Origin: an uncultured Lachnospiraceae bacterium
GTDB lineage: Bacteria; Bacillota; Clostridia; Lachnospirales; Lachnospiraceae
NCBI GenBank assembly: GCA_902796695.1
Contig: CADBQE010000129.1
Location: 1-6,438 of the forward strand
DNA length: 6,438 nt
Reading direction: 5' to 3'
Part shown: piece by piece, positions 1-6,438 of the stretch
How positions within the stretch are numbered: the stretch's first letter is position 1
Layout: each line of letters opens with the position of its first letter
The notes under the pieces: generated by a model
The model's input: only the letters and a program-made list of their open reading frames with translations
The model's database searches: none
What the model was told of the DNA's origin: nothing
Program-made: the position numbers and the translations under genes

Positions 1-1346
1 ATGAGCGCTGCCATATATTCCACCGGGTAAAAGCATTTCAGATAGGCCGTCTGGTAGGCTACGACCGCGTATCCTGCCGCATGAGACCGGTTGAACGCAT
101 ACTGGGCAAAATCCATCATCTGATCGAAGATGGTGTTGGCCGTTTCCGGGGCAATGCCGCGGGATACGCAGCCCGGGACGCCTTCCGCTTCGTTTCCGTA
201 GACGAAATTCTGGCGTTCCTTCCGCATGACCGCTTCTTTCTTTTTGCTCATGGCGCGGCGGACCAGATCGCTGCGGCCCATCGAATAGCCGCCCAGGTCG
301 CGCACGATCTGCATGACCTGCTCCTGGTAGACCATGCAGCCGTAGGTGTCGGCCAGGATCGGCTCCAGCAGCGGCGTCAGGTACCGGACGGACGCCGGAT
401 CGTTTTTGCCGCGGATATAGTCCGGAATGAACTGCATGGGCCCCGGACGGTAGAGGGAAATGCCGGCGATCAGGTCCTCGATATTGGCCGGTCTCAGTTC
501 CCGCATGAAGCTTTTCATGCCGGAGGATTCCAGCTGGAAGACGCCTTCGTCGCGGCCGGATGAGATCATTTCAAATACTTTCGGATCATCATAGCGCATC
601 CGGCTGAAGTCGATCTTTTTCCCGGTCTGCGCATAGATGAAATCCTTTGCCTGCCGGATCACGGTCAGCGTGCGCAGGCCCAGGAAATCCATTTTGAGCA
701 GCCCCAGTTCTTCGATGGTGGTCATAGGGAACTGGGTGGTCAGCTGACCTTCCGGGCTGCGGGAGAGCGGGACGAAATCGTAGGCCGGCTCGCCGCAGAT
801 CACGACGCCGGCCGCATGGGTCGACGCGTGGCGGGGCAGGCCTTCCAGCCGTCTGGCAAATTTCATGATCCGGGCGGCCCGCTCGTCCTTTTCGCAGAAT
901 TCCTTCAGATCCCGGCTCGTTTCCAGCGCTTCGTCCAGCGTGACGTTGCGGTTGTTCTGGCCGCGGGGGACCAGCTTGGCCATCTGGTCGCAGAGGGCGT
1001 AGGGATAATCCAGCACCCGTCCGACGTCCCGGATCACGCCGCGTGCCTGCAGCGTGCCGAAGGTGGCGATCTGCACCACGCTGTCCGCGCCGTATTTCCG
1101 GGTCACGTAGTCGATCACTTCGCCGCGGCGTTCATAGCAGAAGTCCGCGTCGATATCGGGCATGCTGACCCGTTCGGGATTCAGGAAGCGCTCAAAGATC
1201 AGTTTATAGGAAAGCGGATCGATATCCGTGATTTTCAGGGAGTAAGCCACCAGCGAGCCGGCGCCGGAGCCGCGGCCGGGTCCCACCGGGATCCCGTGCG
1301 TAACGGCAAAGTGGATAAAGTCCCAGACGATCAGGAAATAATCCAC
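1..1346 (-). CDS. dnaE: DNA polymerase III alpha subunit, palm/thumb/fingers part downstream of the TAA, C-terminally partial
   Basis: This is the in-frame continuation of dnaE: 448 complete codons (numbered 334-781 from the gene start), open to the left window edge. It opens with VDYFLIVWDF and the PVGPGRGSGAGSLVAY segment of the palm. The catalytic aspartates are present: D399 and D401 in MPDIDADFCYERR and D553 in LLKMDFLGLRTLT, matching E. coli D401, D403 and D555 with a constant offset of two. Thumb and fingers motifs follow: RHASTHAAGVVI, GVFQLESSGM, LYRPGPM, MVYQEQVMQI, RRAMSKKK, EGVPGC and FNRSHAAGYAVVAYQT. The tandem helix-hairpin-helix, OB-fold and clamp-binding regions expected in the last third of DnaE lie beyond the window. 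The catalytic core looks fully conserved, with no sign of decay. If translated separately, the first possible start is GTG at 1346, touching the TAA, but its Shine-Dalgarno match is weak. Reading it as the rest of one interrupted gene is more likely. Confidence 0.92.
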   Translation of the reverse strand, partial: MDYFLIVWDFIHFAVTHGIPVGPGRGSGAGSLVAYSLKITDIDPLSYKLIFERFLNPERVSMPDIDADFCYERRGEVIDYVTRKYGADSVVQIATFGTLQARGVIRDVGRVLDYPYALCDQMAKLVPRGQNNRNVTLDEALETSRDLKEFCEKDERAARIMKFARRLEGLPRHASTHAAGVVICGEPAYDFVPLSRSPEGQLTTQFPMTTIEELGLLKMDFLGLRTLTVIRQAKDFIYAQTGKKIDFSRMRYDDPKVFEMISSGRDEGVFQLESSGMKSFMRELRPANIEDLIAGISLYRPGPMQFIPDYIRGKNDPASVRYLTPLLEPILADTYGCMVYQEQVMQIVRDLGGYSMGRSDLVRRAMSKKKEAVMRKERQNFVYGNEAEGVPGCVSRGIAPETANTIFDQMMDFAQYAFNRSHAAGYAVVAYQTAYLKCFYPVEYMAAL

Positions 1347-1349
1347 TTA
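1347..1349 (-). other. dnaE: In-frame stop codon (TAA) interrupting dnaE
   Basis: Codon 333 of dnaE is TAA where the family has an aromatic residue (Tyr or Phe) in the pattern G-aromatic-x-x-YFLIV. One base change from TAC or TAT would create it. No frameshift is involved: reading frame and homology continue directly on both sides, and no other stop occurs in the remaining 448 codons to the window edge. The next codon is GTG, giving TAAGTG. Confidence 0.95.
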
Positions 1350-2345
1350 GCCTGTTTCGGCGACCACCGAGAGTTCGTAATCCAGACGCTTTTTGATCTC
1401 GGGCGTTACTTCCGGGTACCGGTCCTTCAGGCCTTCCTCGCAGAGGCGGCGCAGATAGGACTCGTTGGTTTCGCCTTCGGGCACGGCAAAATGCGGCAGG
1501 CGCGTGTGGCCGAATTCGATATTGACCTGACAGCGTATGGCGATCTCGTGCGTGCGCTCCAGGGCTTCCGCGGCGTAAGGGAAGACTTCCTTCATCTCCT
1601 CTTCGCTCTTTAAGTAATACTGGCCGCCTTCATAGCGCATCCGGTTCTCGTCGCTGACTTTTTTGCCGGTCTGGATACAGATCAGCAGGTCGTGGGCTTC
1701 CGCGTCGTCCTTGTTGATATAGTGCACGTCATTGGTCGCCACCAGCGGGATCCCGGTTTCGCGGGAAAGACGGATCAGGCCGCTGTTCACGGTCTTCTGT
1801 TCGGGAAGGCCGTGGTCCTGCATTTCCAGGAAGTAGTTGTTTTCTCCGAAGATCTCCCGGTATTCGAGCGCGGCTTTTTTCGCCTCTTCGTACAGGTTCC
1901 GTGCCAGATACCGCTGCACTTCTCCGGCCAGGCAGGCGCTCAGGCAGATAATGCCTTCCGCATACTGGCGCAGAACGCTTTTATCCACACGGGGCCGGTA
2001 GTAGAAGCCGTCGATAAAGCCGATGGAGCAGATCTTCATCAGATTCGCGTAGCCCCGATCGTTCTCCGCCAGCAGGATCAGGTGATGATAGCGCTCATCC
2101 CCCGCGCCGGCTTCCCGGTCCAGACGCGAGCCCGGCGCGACATAGGCCTCGTAGCCCAGGACCGGATGGATCCCGGCGGCTTTGCAGGCCTTGTAAAAAT
2201 CAATGACGCCGTACATGACGCCGTGGTCCGTAATGGCCGCGGAATCCATGCCCAGCTCCTTGATCCGCTGCACCAGCTCCCCGATCTTGCAGGAGCCGTC
2301 CAGCAGGCTGTATTCCGTATGAAGATGAAGGTGTGTGAATGCCAT
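1347..2345 (-). CDS. dnaE: DNA polymerase III alpha subunit, N-terminal part (PHP domain), ended by premature TAA
   Basis: This is the N-terminal 332 residues of the replicative DNA polymerase subunit DnaE. The protein starts with the family pattern HLHTEYSLLDG (residues 7-17). The PHP domain covers about residues 1-270; candidate metal ligands visible in it are H7, H9, D16, H41 (TDHG), E66 (GYEAYV), H87 or H88 (HHLILL), C138 (SACLAGEV), D206 and H208 (NDVHY). In many bacteria such a complete site belongs to a metal-dependent 3'-5' exonuclease, while in E. coli it is degenerate. The first part of the palm domain follows, ending at ELSVVAETG where TAA (1347-1349) stops the frame. DnaE proteins are about 1,100-1,200 residues, so this product alone would lack the polymerase catalytic residues. 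Coding continues in the same frame from 1346, so this piece and the next are one gene (1-2345 and beyond) interrupted by one codon. Confidence 0.93.
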   Translation of the reverse strand: MAFTHLHLHTEYSLLDGSCKIGELVQRIKELGMDSAAITDHGVMYGVIDFYKACKAAGIHPVLGYEAYVAPGSRLDREAGAGDERYHHLILLAENDRGYANLMKICSIGFIDGFYYRPRVDKSVLRQYAEGIICLSACLAGEVQRYLARNLYEEAKKAALEYREIFGENNYFLEMQDHGLPEQKTVNSGLIRLSRETGIPLVATNDVHYINKDDAEAHDLLICIQTGKKVSDENRMRYEGGQYYLKSEEEMKEVFPYAAEALERTHEIAIRCQVNIEFGHTRLPHFAVPEGETNESYLRRLCEEGLKDRYPEVTPEIKKRLDYELSVVAETG

Positions 2346-2348
2346 GGG

Positions 2349-2358
2349 TCCTTCTCCC
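2349..2358 (-). promoter_or_regulatory. Ribosome binding site of dnaE
   Basis: The minus strand carries a purine-rich GGGAGAAGGA run before the ATG at 2345. GGGAG (2354-2358) has an eight-base spacer to the start; the overlapping AAGGA is only three bases away and less well placed. An in-frame TGA at 2373-2375 upstream supports ATG 2345 as the start, as does the family-typical opening of the protein. Confidence 0.7.
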
Positions 2359-2370
2359 GGAATGCTTCCG
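2358..2370. repeat. Small perfect hairpin in the dnaE leader
   Basis: CGGAA and TTCCG flank a three-base loop, giving a perfect five-pair hairpin in the mRNA. Its last base is the first G of the GGGAG Shine-Dalgarno segment of dnaE. It could influence ribosome access, but it is short and may be chance. Confidence 0.25.
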
Positions 2371-2381
2371 TATCAGAGGAT

Positions 2382-3254
2382 TCAGTCCTCGTCCTCAAAC
2401 ATCTTTTCCACAAACGCGTGCGCGTCGAATTTTTCCAGATCCTGCAGTTTTTCCCCGGTCCCGGCGTAGAGCACGGGCAGTTCCAGCTCCATCTGCACGC
2501 TCAGGACCACGCCGCCCTTGGCCGTGCCGTCCAGCTTGGTCAGGATGATCCCGTCCACGTCCGTCACTTCCTTGAAAGCGCGGGCCTGGTTCAGCGCATT
2601 CTGTCCGGTCGTGGCATCCAGCACGATCAGGCTCTTGACCTGATAATCCTCCCCGGCCTTCATGACGACGCGGTGCATTTTTTCCAGCTCCTGCATCAGA
2701 TTTTTCTTGTTATGCAGGCGGCCGGCGGTATCGCAGATCACGGTATCCGCATTTCTGGCATGAGCGGCCGCGATCCCGTCATACAGCACTGCGGAAGGGT
2801 CCGCGCCCTCGTGCTGCGCCACGATATCGGCTCCGGCGCGCTCGGCCCAGATCGTCAGCTGATCCGCGGCGCCGGCCCGGAAGGTGTCCGCCGCGACCAT
2901 GATGACTTTTTTGCCCTGCTTCCGCAGCGCATAGGCCAGTTTGCCGATGGACGTGGTCTTGCCTACGCCGTTGACGCCGATGATGAAGAGCAGCGCCTTT
3001 TCGTCCTCCCAGGGATAGGAAGGCTTTACGCACATGACCTGCTCCTGCAGCTGTTCCTTCAAAAGCCGGCGCAGCTGCTCCGTGCGCAGGATCTGGCGGT
3101 CCCAGGCAACGCTCTTTAAGCGTTCCACGATCATCTCCGAGGTCACGGCGCCGACGTCGCTTAAGATCAGGCGCTCCTCCAGTTCCTCATAGAATTCTTC
3201 CGACACGTCGGAAACGGTAAACAAGTTTTTCAGTTTGCTGAAAAATCCGGCCAT
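2382..3254 (-). CDS. ftsY: Signal recognition particle receptor FtsY
   Basis: FtsY is the SRP receptor. At the inner face of the membrane it pairs with the GTPase Ffh in ribosome-nascent chain complexes, and mutual GTP hydrolysis releases the chain to the SecYEG channel. The 290-residue protein is complete. Residues 1-12 (FFSKLKNLF) look like the amphipathic membrane-binding helix; about 13-85 are a four-helix-type N domain; about 86-290 are the G domain. GTPase motifs are all present: P-loop GVNGVGKTT 93-101, DTFRAGA 123-129, DTAGR 175-179, DATTGQN 213-219, TKLDG 239-243 and closing GTGE 265-268. The DTFRAGA and GQN motifs also occur in Ffh, but the FFSKLK N-terminus, the absence of an M domain and the position after smc identify FtsY. 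There is no acidic A domain, and the first N-domain helix looks about 30 residues shorter than in Bacillus subtilis FtsY as I recall it. The gene stops with TGA 36 bp before dnaE. Confidence 0.97.
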   Translation of the reverse strand: MAGFFSKLKNLFTVSDVSEEFYEELEERLILSDVGAVTSEMIVERLKSVAWDRQILRTEQLRRLLKEQLQEQVMCVKPSYPWEDEKALLFIIGVNGVGKTTSIGKLAYALRKQGKKVIMVAADTFRAGAADQLTIWAERAGADIVAQHEGADPSAVLYDGIAAAHARNADTVICDTAGRLHNKKNLMQELEKMHRVVMKAGEDYQVKSLIVLDATTGQNALNQARAFKEVTDVDGIILTKLDGTAKGGVVLSVQMELELPVLYAGTGEKLQDLEKFDAHAFVEKMFEDED

Positions 3255-3260
3255 ATCTGA

Positions 3261-3265
3261 CTCCT
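3261..3265 (-). promoter_or_regulatory. Ribosome binding site of ftsY
   Basis: The minus strand reads AGGAG six bases before the ATG at 3254, a near-ideal Shine-Dalgarno match and spacing. An in-frame TGA at 3270-3272 lies just upstream with no ATG, GTG or TTG between, so this site fixes the ftsY start and excludes a longer N-terminus. Confidence 0.8.
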
Positions 3266-3274
3266 GTATTCATA

Positions 3275-3299
3275 GGGGCAGGGCGCCGCTGGGGCCCCG
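3275..3299. repeat. GC-rich inverted repeat between smc and ftsY
   Basis: In the 51-bp gap, 3294-3299 and 3279-3284 can form a six-pair stem in the transcript (one G-U pair) with a nine-base loop. An alternative five-pair stem joins 3294-3298 with 3275-3279. No U-run follows in the direction of transcription, so it does not look like an intrinsic terminator. It may slow polymerase or affect mRNA stability, or may simply reflect the high GC content. No function is shown. Confidence 0.25.
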
Positions 3300-3305
3300 C
3301 GGGTT

Positions 3306-6300
3306 TTATTCTTCGTCCAGGATATCCCGGCTGGCCGGATCCGTCAGGTTGACGGAAACCAGCGCCGAGACGCCTTTTTCCTGCATGGTGATTCCGTAGA
3401 GCTTATCCGCCATTTCCATGGTGCCGCGGCGGTGCGTGATGATCAGGAACTGGGTCGTGCCCCGGAGGCGGTACAGATAGTCCGCGAACCGCTTGACATT
3501 GGGCTCGTCCAGCGCCGCTTCGATCTCATCCAGCAGGCAGAACGGGGAAGGCTTGAGGTTCTGGATCGCGAACAGCAGGGCGATCGCGGTCAGGGCTTTT
3601 TCTCCGCCGGAAAGCTGCATCATATTCTGCAGTTTCTTGCCGGGCGGCTGCGCATTGATGATGACGCCCGAGGTCAGGACGTCGTCCGGGTCCTCCAGGA
3701 TCAGGTCTGCTTTGCCGCCGGCGAACAGTTCGCCGAATACGCGGGAGAATTCCTGCCGGATCAGGGCAAACTGCTCGCGGAACTGCTCCCGCATGCCTTT
3801 CTCCAGTTCCCGGATCATGTCCTGCAGCTCCTTCTCGGCCTTGATCAGGTCTTCCTGCTGCGCTTTCAGGAACTCGTAGCGCTCCGATACTTCCTTGTAT
3901 TTCTCGATGGACTCCACATAGACCGGACCCAGATCCCGGATGGCTTTCTTGTGCTGCGCGATAAAGCGCCGCACTTCCGCCGGGTTTTTGATTTCCGGAT
4001 TGCGGATGGCCTTGGCCTGGGACGGCGTCATTTCATATTCCGCCCACAGGTACTCGGCCTGTTTTTCGATCTGCTCTTCGAGGCGCTGCTGCTGCGTCTG
4101 CAGGCGGTAGATCTCCCGGTCCAGAAGAGCGATGCGCTGGGCAACGGCTTCTTTGGCTTCGAAGTAGTTGTGCTGCTCCTCGCGGCGTTCTTCTTTGACG
4201 GCTTCGTCTTCCTGCTGCAGCTGCTCCAGACGGCGCATCTCTTCTTCCGCTTCATCGATCTGCGCCTGCAGCGTCCGGATCTCCTCTTCGCGTTCCCGCG
4301 TCACCTGCTCTACGGAGATATTGCCTTCCAGCAGTTCGGCTTTTTCCCTCCGGCTGCGGGCGATCTCGTCATTGCAGCGCTTGACGTTTTCCAGCAGGAA
4401 ATCGCCCTTCTGGGAGACGTTGGAGAATTCCGTGCGCAGGGCTTCCAGGGCCGCGGAGCGCTCGCGGTACGTTTCCCGGACCTTGTCCAGGCGGACCGCC
4501 AGTTCCGTTATCTGGGCGCGGAGGCTTTCGCTGTCCGTATCCAGCGTACTGACGTCCCGGCTTACGGTCTCGCGCCGGGAACGGATCTCTTCCGTTTCGC
4601 GGGTGCGCTTCTCTTCCTCTTCCGTGACTGCGGACAGGCTGGTCCCGAGCCGGTCCAGATCCTGCTTCTTTCCCTCCCACTGTGCCTTCAGGGCCGCGGC
4701 CTGAAGCGATAAGCGGCGCAGGCGCAGATCGGTCTCGGCGATCCGGGAGGCAAGGCTCTCCAGAGACGCGCCGGTTTCCTTGAGTTCTTCCCGGATTTTG
4801 ACAAGGCGGGCCTGCTTCTTCTTTTCTTCCGCCTCCAGGGTCTCCAGCTCACGCCGGCGGCCCAGCAGGTTGGAATTGTTCTTATACGCGCCGCCGGACA
4901 TTACGCCGCCGGGCGTCAGGTATTCGCCTTCCAGGGTAACGACGGACAGGCGGTACTGGTACTTCCGGGCGATGGCCAGCGCGTGGTCCATATGATCCGC
5001 TACCAGCGTCTGGCCCAGCAGGAAGTTAACGATGCCCTGATAGCGGGCATCCGCGCTGACCAGAGAGGCGGCGGTACCGATGGCGCCGGGCTCTTTCAGC
5101 GCTTCCGGACGGGACAGGCCGCGGTCTCCGCGCACCGCATCGAGCGGCAGGAACGTGGCGCGCCCCAGCCGGTTCGTTTTCAGATAGCCGATCAGGGATT
5201 TGGCCGCGTCTTCGGATTCCGTTACGATGTTCTGGATCCGGCCGCCCAGCACCGTTTCGACGGCGGTCTCATACTTCTTCTCGGTGGAAATAATATCCGC
5301 CACGACCCCGCAGATGCCGGGGAAGCGGTCCTTCTTCTCCATGATGGCCTTGACGCTTCCGCCGTAGCCTTCATAGCGTTCGATCAGGTTGTTCAGGTTT
5401 TCGCGGCGCGAGCGCAGAATGCCGAGTTCGCGCTCCAGGCGCTGTTTTTCTTCTTCCCGCTCCGCGCGGCCGGTCCGCAGTCTGCGTTCTTCATCGCGGT
5501 CCGCTTCCAGGCGGCCCGTGAGGCCCGCGATCTCCGTTTCCAGCAGGCCGAGCGTTTCCCGCTGGGCGTCATGATCCGCCCGAAGCTCCGCGATCTGCGC
5601 CGTAACGGCTTCCTTTTCCCGCTGCAGGGCGGCCAGCCGTTCCGCCGTCTGTTCCTCGCGGGCATCCAGCGCGGCCAGGGAAGCTGTGATCTGCGCCTTC
5701 TGATCCATGAAAGCCATAATGGCGCTGTTGCCCTTTTCCATCCGGAAGGTCAGATCTTTCTCTTCCCCTTCCAGCGTTTCCGTTTCTTCTTCCAGCGCGC
5801 TGATCCGGTCGTCGATGCGGTCCAGTTCTTCATCCACGGCGCTCTTCTGGGCATAAAAGCCTTCCCGCTCCTGTTCGGAACGTGCCACGGCCAGATCGTA
5901 ATCCCGGGCGCGCTCGTCGATCAGGTCCCGGCTGGCCTGCGCGGAGCGGATCTGCTCCGTCAGCAGGCGGATGCGGCCCCCGCGGTTCTCATTGGCCACG
6001 CGCAGGTCGGCCATCCGGCTCTGCCTGGCGGCGATGCGGCTGTCCCGCTCTTCATTTTCGGTATTCAGGGCTTCATACTGATCGCGCAGGCGTTCTTCTT
6101 CCGCGGCAGCGCGTTCCCGGTCGGCACCGGCGTTTTCCAGGTCCGTCCGGACCGTGCTCAGGCGGCTTTCGAGCTCATCGGATTCCAGGGCGAAAGCGCC
6201 TACTTCGTATTCCTTCAGTTCATCCCGGAGCTTCAGGTAAGTCCGCGCCTTCTCGGCCTGTTTTTCCAGCGGTCCCACCTGTTTTTCCAGTTCGCCCAGG

Positions 6301-6438
6301 ATGTCCTCCACTCGTTCGCGCGAGGCCTGTTCGGATTCCAGCTTTTTCAGCGTAATATCGCGGCGTTTGCGGTATTTGACAATGCCGGCCGCCTCATCGA
6401 ACATCAGACGGCGTTCTTCGGGCTTATTGCTCATGACC
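3306..6438 (-). CDS. smc: Chromosome segregation protein SMC, N-terminally partial
   Basis: SMC is the ATPase core of bacterial condensin. It dimerises through a hinge, joins its ATP-binding heads with ScpA and ScpB, and organises newly replicated chromosomes in the nucleoid. The frame is open at the right window edge. The visible protein begins near the SNKPEERR motif that follows the first head segment, so about 150 residues including Walker A lie outside; the Met at 6434 is internal, not the start. Counting that Met as residue 1, 1042 residues are visible. Residues about 30-350 are heptad-like, charged coiled coil; about 355-515 form the hinge (GYGGS, GVVADII, GRATFLPLD, TPGGVMSGG); about 520-880 are the returning coiled coil. 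The C-terminal head follows: ABC signature LSGGEKALTA at 941-950, Walker B FCLLDE at 965-970, D-loop ALDE at 974-977, and the switch histidine in THRRGTMEMAD at 1000-1010. With the missing part the length would be near the usual 1190. It ends in TAA, 51 bp before ftsY. Confidence 0.97.
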   Translation of the reverse strand, partial: VMSNKPEERRLMFDEAAGIVKYRKRRDITLKKLESEQASRERVEDILGELEKQVGPLEKQAEKARTYLKLRDELKEYEVGAFALESDELESRLSTVRTDLENAGADRERAAAEEERLRDQYEALNTENEERDSRIAARQSRMADLRVANENRGGRIRLLTEQIRSAQASRDLIDERARDYDLAVARSEQEREGFYAQKSAVDEELDRIDDRISALEEETETLEGEEKDLTFRMEKGNSAIMAFMDQKAQITASLAALDAREEQTAERLAALQREKEAVTAQIAELRADHDAQRETLGLLETEIAGLTGRLEADRDEERRLRTGRAEREEEKQRLERELGILRSRRENLNNLIERYEGYGGSVKAIMEKKDRFPGICGVVADIISTEKKYETAVETVLGGRIQNIVTESEDAAKSLIGYLKTNRLGRATFLPLDAVRGDRGLSRPEALKEPGAIGTAASLVSADARYQGIVNFLLGQTLVADHMDHALAIARKYQYRLSVVTLEGEYLTPGGVMSGGAYKNNSNLLGRRRELETLEAEEKKKQARLVKIREELKETGASLESLASRIAETDLRLRRLSLQAAALKAQWEGKKQDLDRLGTSLSAVTEEEEKRTRETEEIRSRRETVSRDVSTLDTDSESLRAQITELAVRLDKVRETYRERSAALEALRTEFSNVSQKGDFLLENVKRCNDEIARSRREKAELLEGNISVEQVTREREEEIRTLQAQIDEAEEEMRRLEQLQQEDEAVKEERREEQHNYFEAKEAVAQRIALLDREIYRLQTQQQRLEEQIEKQAEYLWAEYEMTPSQAKAIRNPEIKNPAEVRRFIAQHKKAIRDLGPVYVESIEKYKEVSERYEFLKAQQEDLIKAEKELQDMIRELEKGMREQFREQFALIRQEFSRVFGELFAGGKADLILEDPDDVLTSGVIINAQPPGKKLQNMMQLSGGEKALTAIALLFAIQNLKPSPFCLLDEIEAALDEPNVKRFADYLYRLRGTTQFLIITHRRGTMEMADKLYGITMQEKGVSALVSVNLTDPASRDILDEE

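Noticed and set aside
1347..1349. Genome-wide reassignment of TAA to a sense codon
   Set aside because: smc ends with TAA (3306-3308) exactly where SMC proteins normally end, and no other in-frame TAA appears in the coding regions. Whole-genome recoding is not supported.
1300..1400. Split DnaE joined by an intein, as in cyanobacteria
   Set aside because: No intein motifs flank the break, the two parts abut at one codon, and the known cyanobacterial split lies much further downstream in the protein.
816..1613. Plus-strand open frame (265 codons) crossing the dnaE stop codon, considered as a gene that might replace or interrupt dnaE
   Set aside because: The opposite strand is conserved DnaE on both sides of the stop, so no insertion or replacement exists here.
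1692..3119. Long open frame on the plus strand (475 codons), antisense to ftsY and dnaE
   Set aside because: It spans two conserved minus-strand genes and their gap, and its translation resembles no protein family I recognise. GC-rich codon use on the coding strand removes stops from the opposite strand, which explains its length.
3275..3305. Intrinsic terminator after smc
   Set aside because: The GC-rich stem is not followed by a U-run in the direction of transcription, and ftsY starts immediately beyond it.
3432..4712. Long open frame on the plus strand (426 codons), antisense to smc
   Set aside because: It lies wholly inside smc; its low-complexity F/L/Q-rich translation is what reverse reading of coiled-coil codons (Glu, Lys, Gln) produces.
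6432..6434. ATG at 6434 as the true start of smc
   Set aside because: The protein there begins in the middle of the conserved SMC head, next to SNKPEERR, and lacks Walker A. The frame is open through the window edge, so the real start lies upstream.

Overview
All recognisable genes in this window lie on the minus strand and are core housekeeping genes. Reading with transcription (right to left) they are smc (chromosome condensin; its N-terminal end lies outside the window), ftsY (signal recognition particle receptor GTPase) and dnaE (DNA polymerase III alpha subunit; its C-terminal end lies outside the window). The gaps are only 51 bp (smc to ftsY) and 36 bp (ftsY to dnaE), each holding a Shine-Dalgarno sequence. 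No promoter or convincing terminator lies between the genes, so they look like one co-transcribed unit.

The organism is most likely a GC-rich member of the Firmicutes, class Clostridia, perhaps related to Lachnospiraceae. This is inferred from sequence style: the SMC hinge and head motifs, the adjacency of smc and ftsY (classic in Firmicutes), and a DnaE with an apparently complete PHP metal site and a GVPGC segment in the fingers region typical of clostridial DnaE. The codons strongly favour G or C in third position. No taxonomic search was possible.

Region by region: 3306-6438 is smc without roughly the first 150 residues (no Walker A in the window); 3255-3305 is a short gap with a GC-rich inverted repeat and the ftsY ribosome binding site; 2382-3254 is a complete ftsY whose N domain is unusually short; 2346-2381 is the dnaE leader with a small hairpin next to its ribosome binding site; 1-2345 is dnaE. 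The three products act in separate processes (chromosome organisation, membrane targeting of proteins, DNA replication), so their grouping reflects growth-linked housekeeping expression rather than one pathway.

The one real anomaly is in dnaE. A single in-frame TAA at 1347-1349 (codon 333) replaces an aromatic residue just before the conserved YFLIV segment. The same frame is then open from 1346 to the window edge and encodes the complete polymerase active site. Everything else about the gene looks intact, so this is either a sequence error, a very recent nonsense mutation, or an unusual split or read-through gene. I see no mobile element, CRISPR array, RNA gene or novel multi-gene system here.
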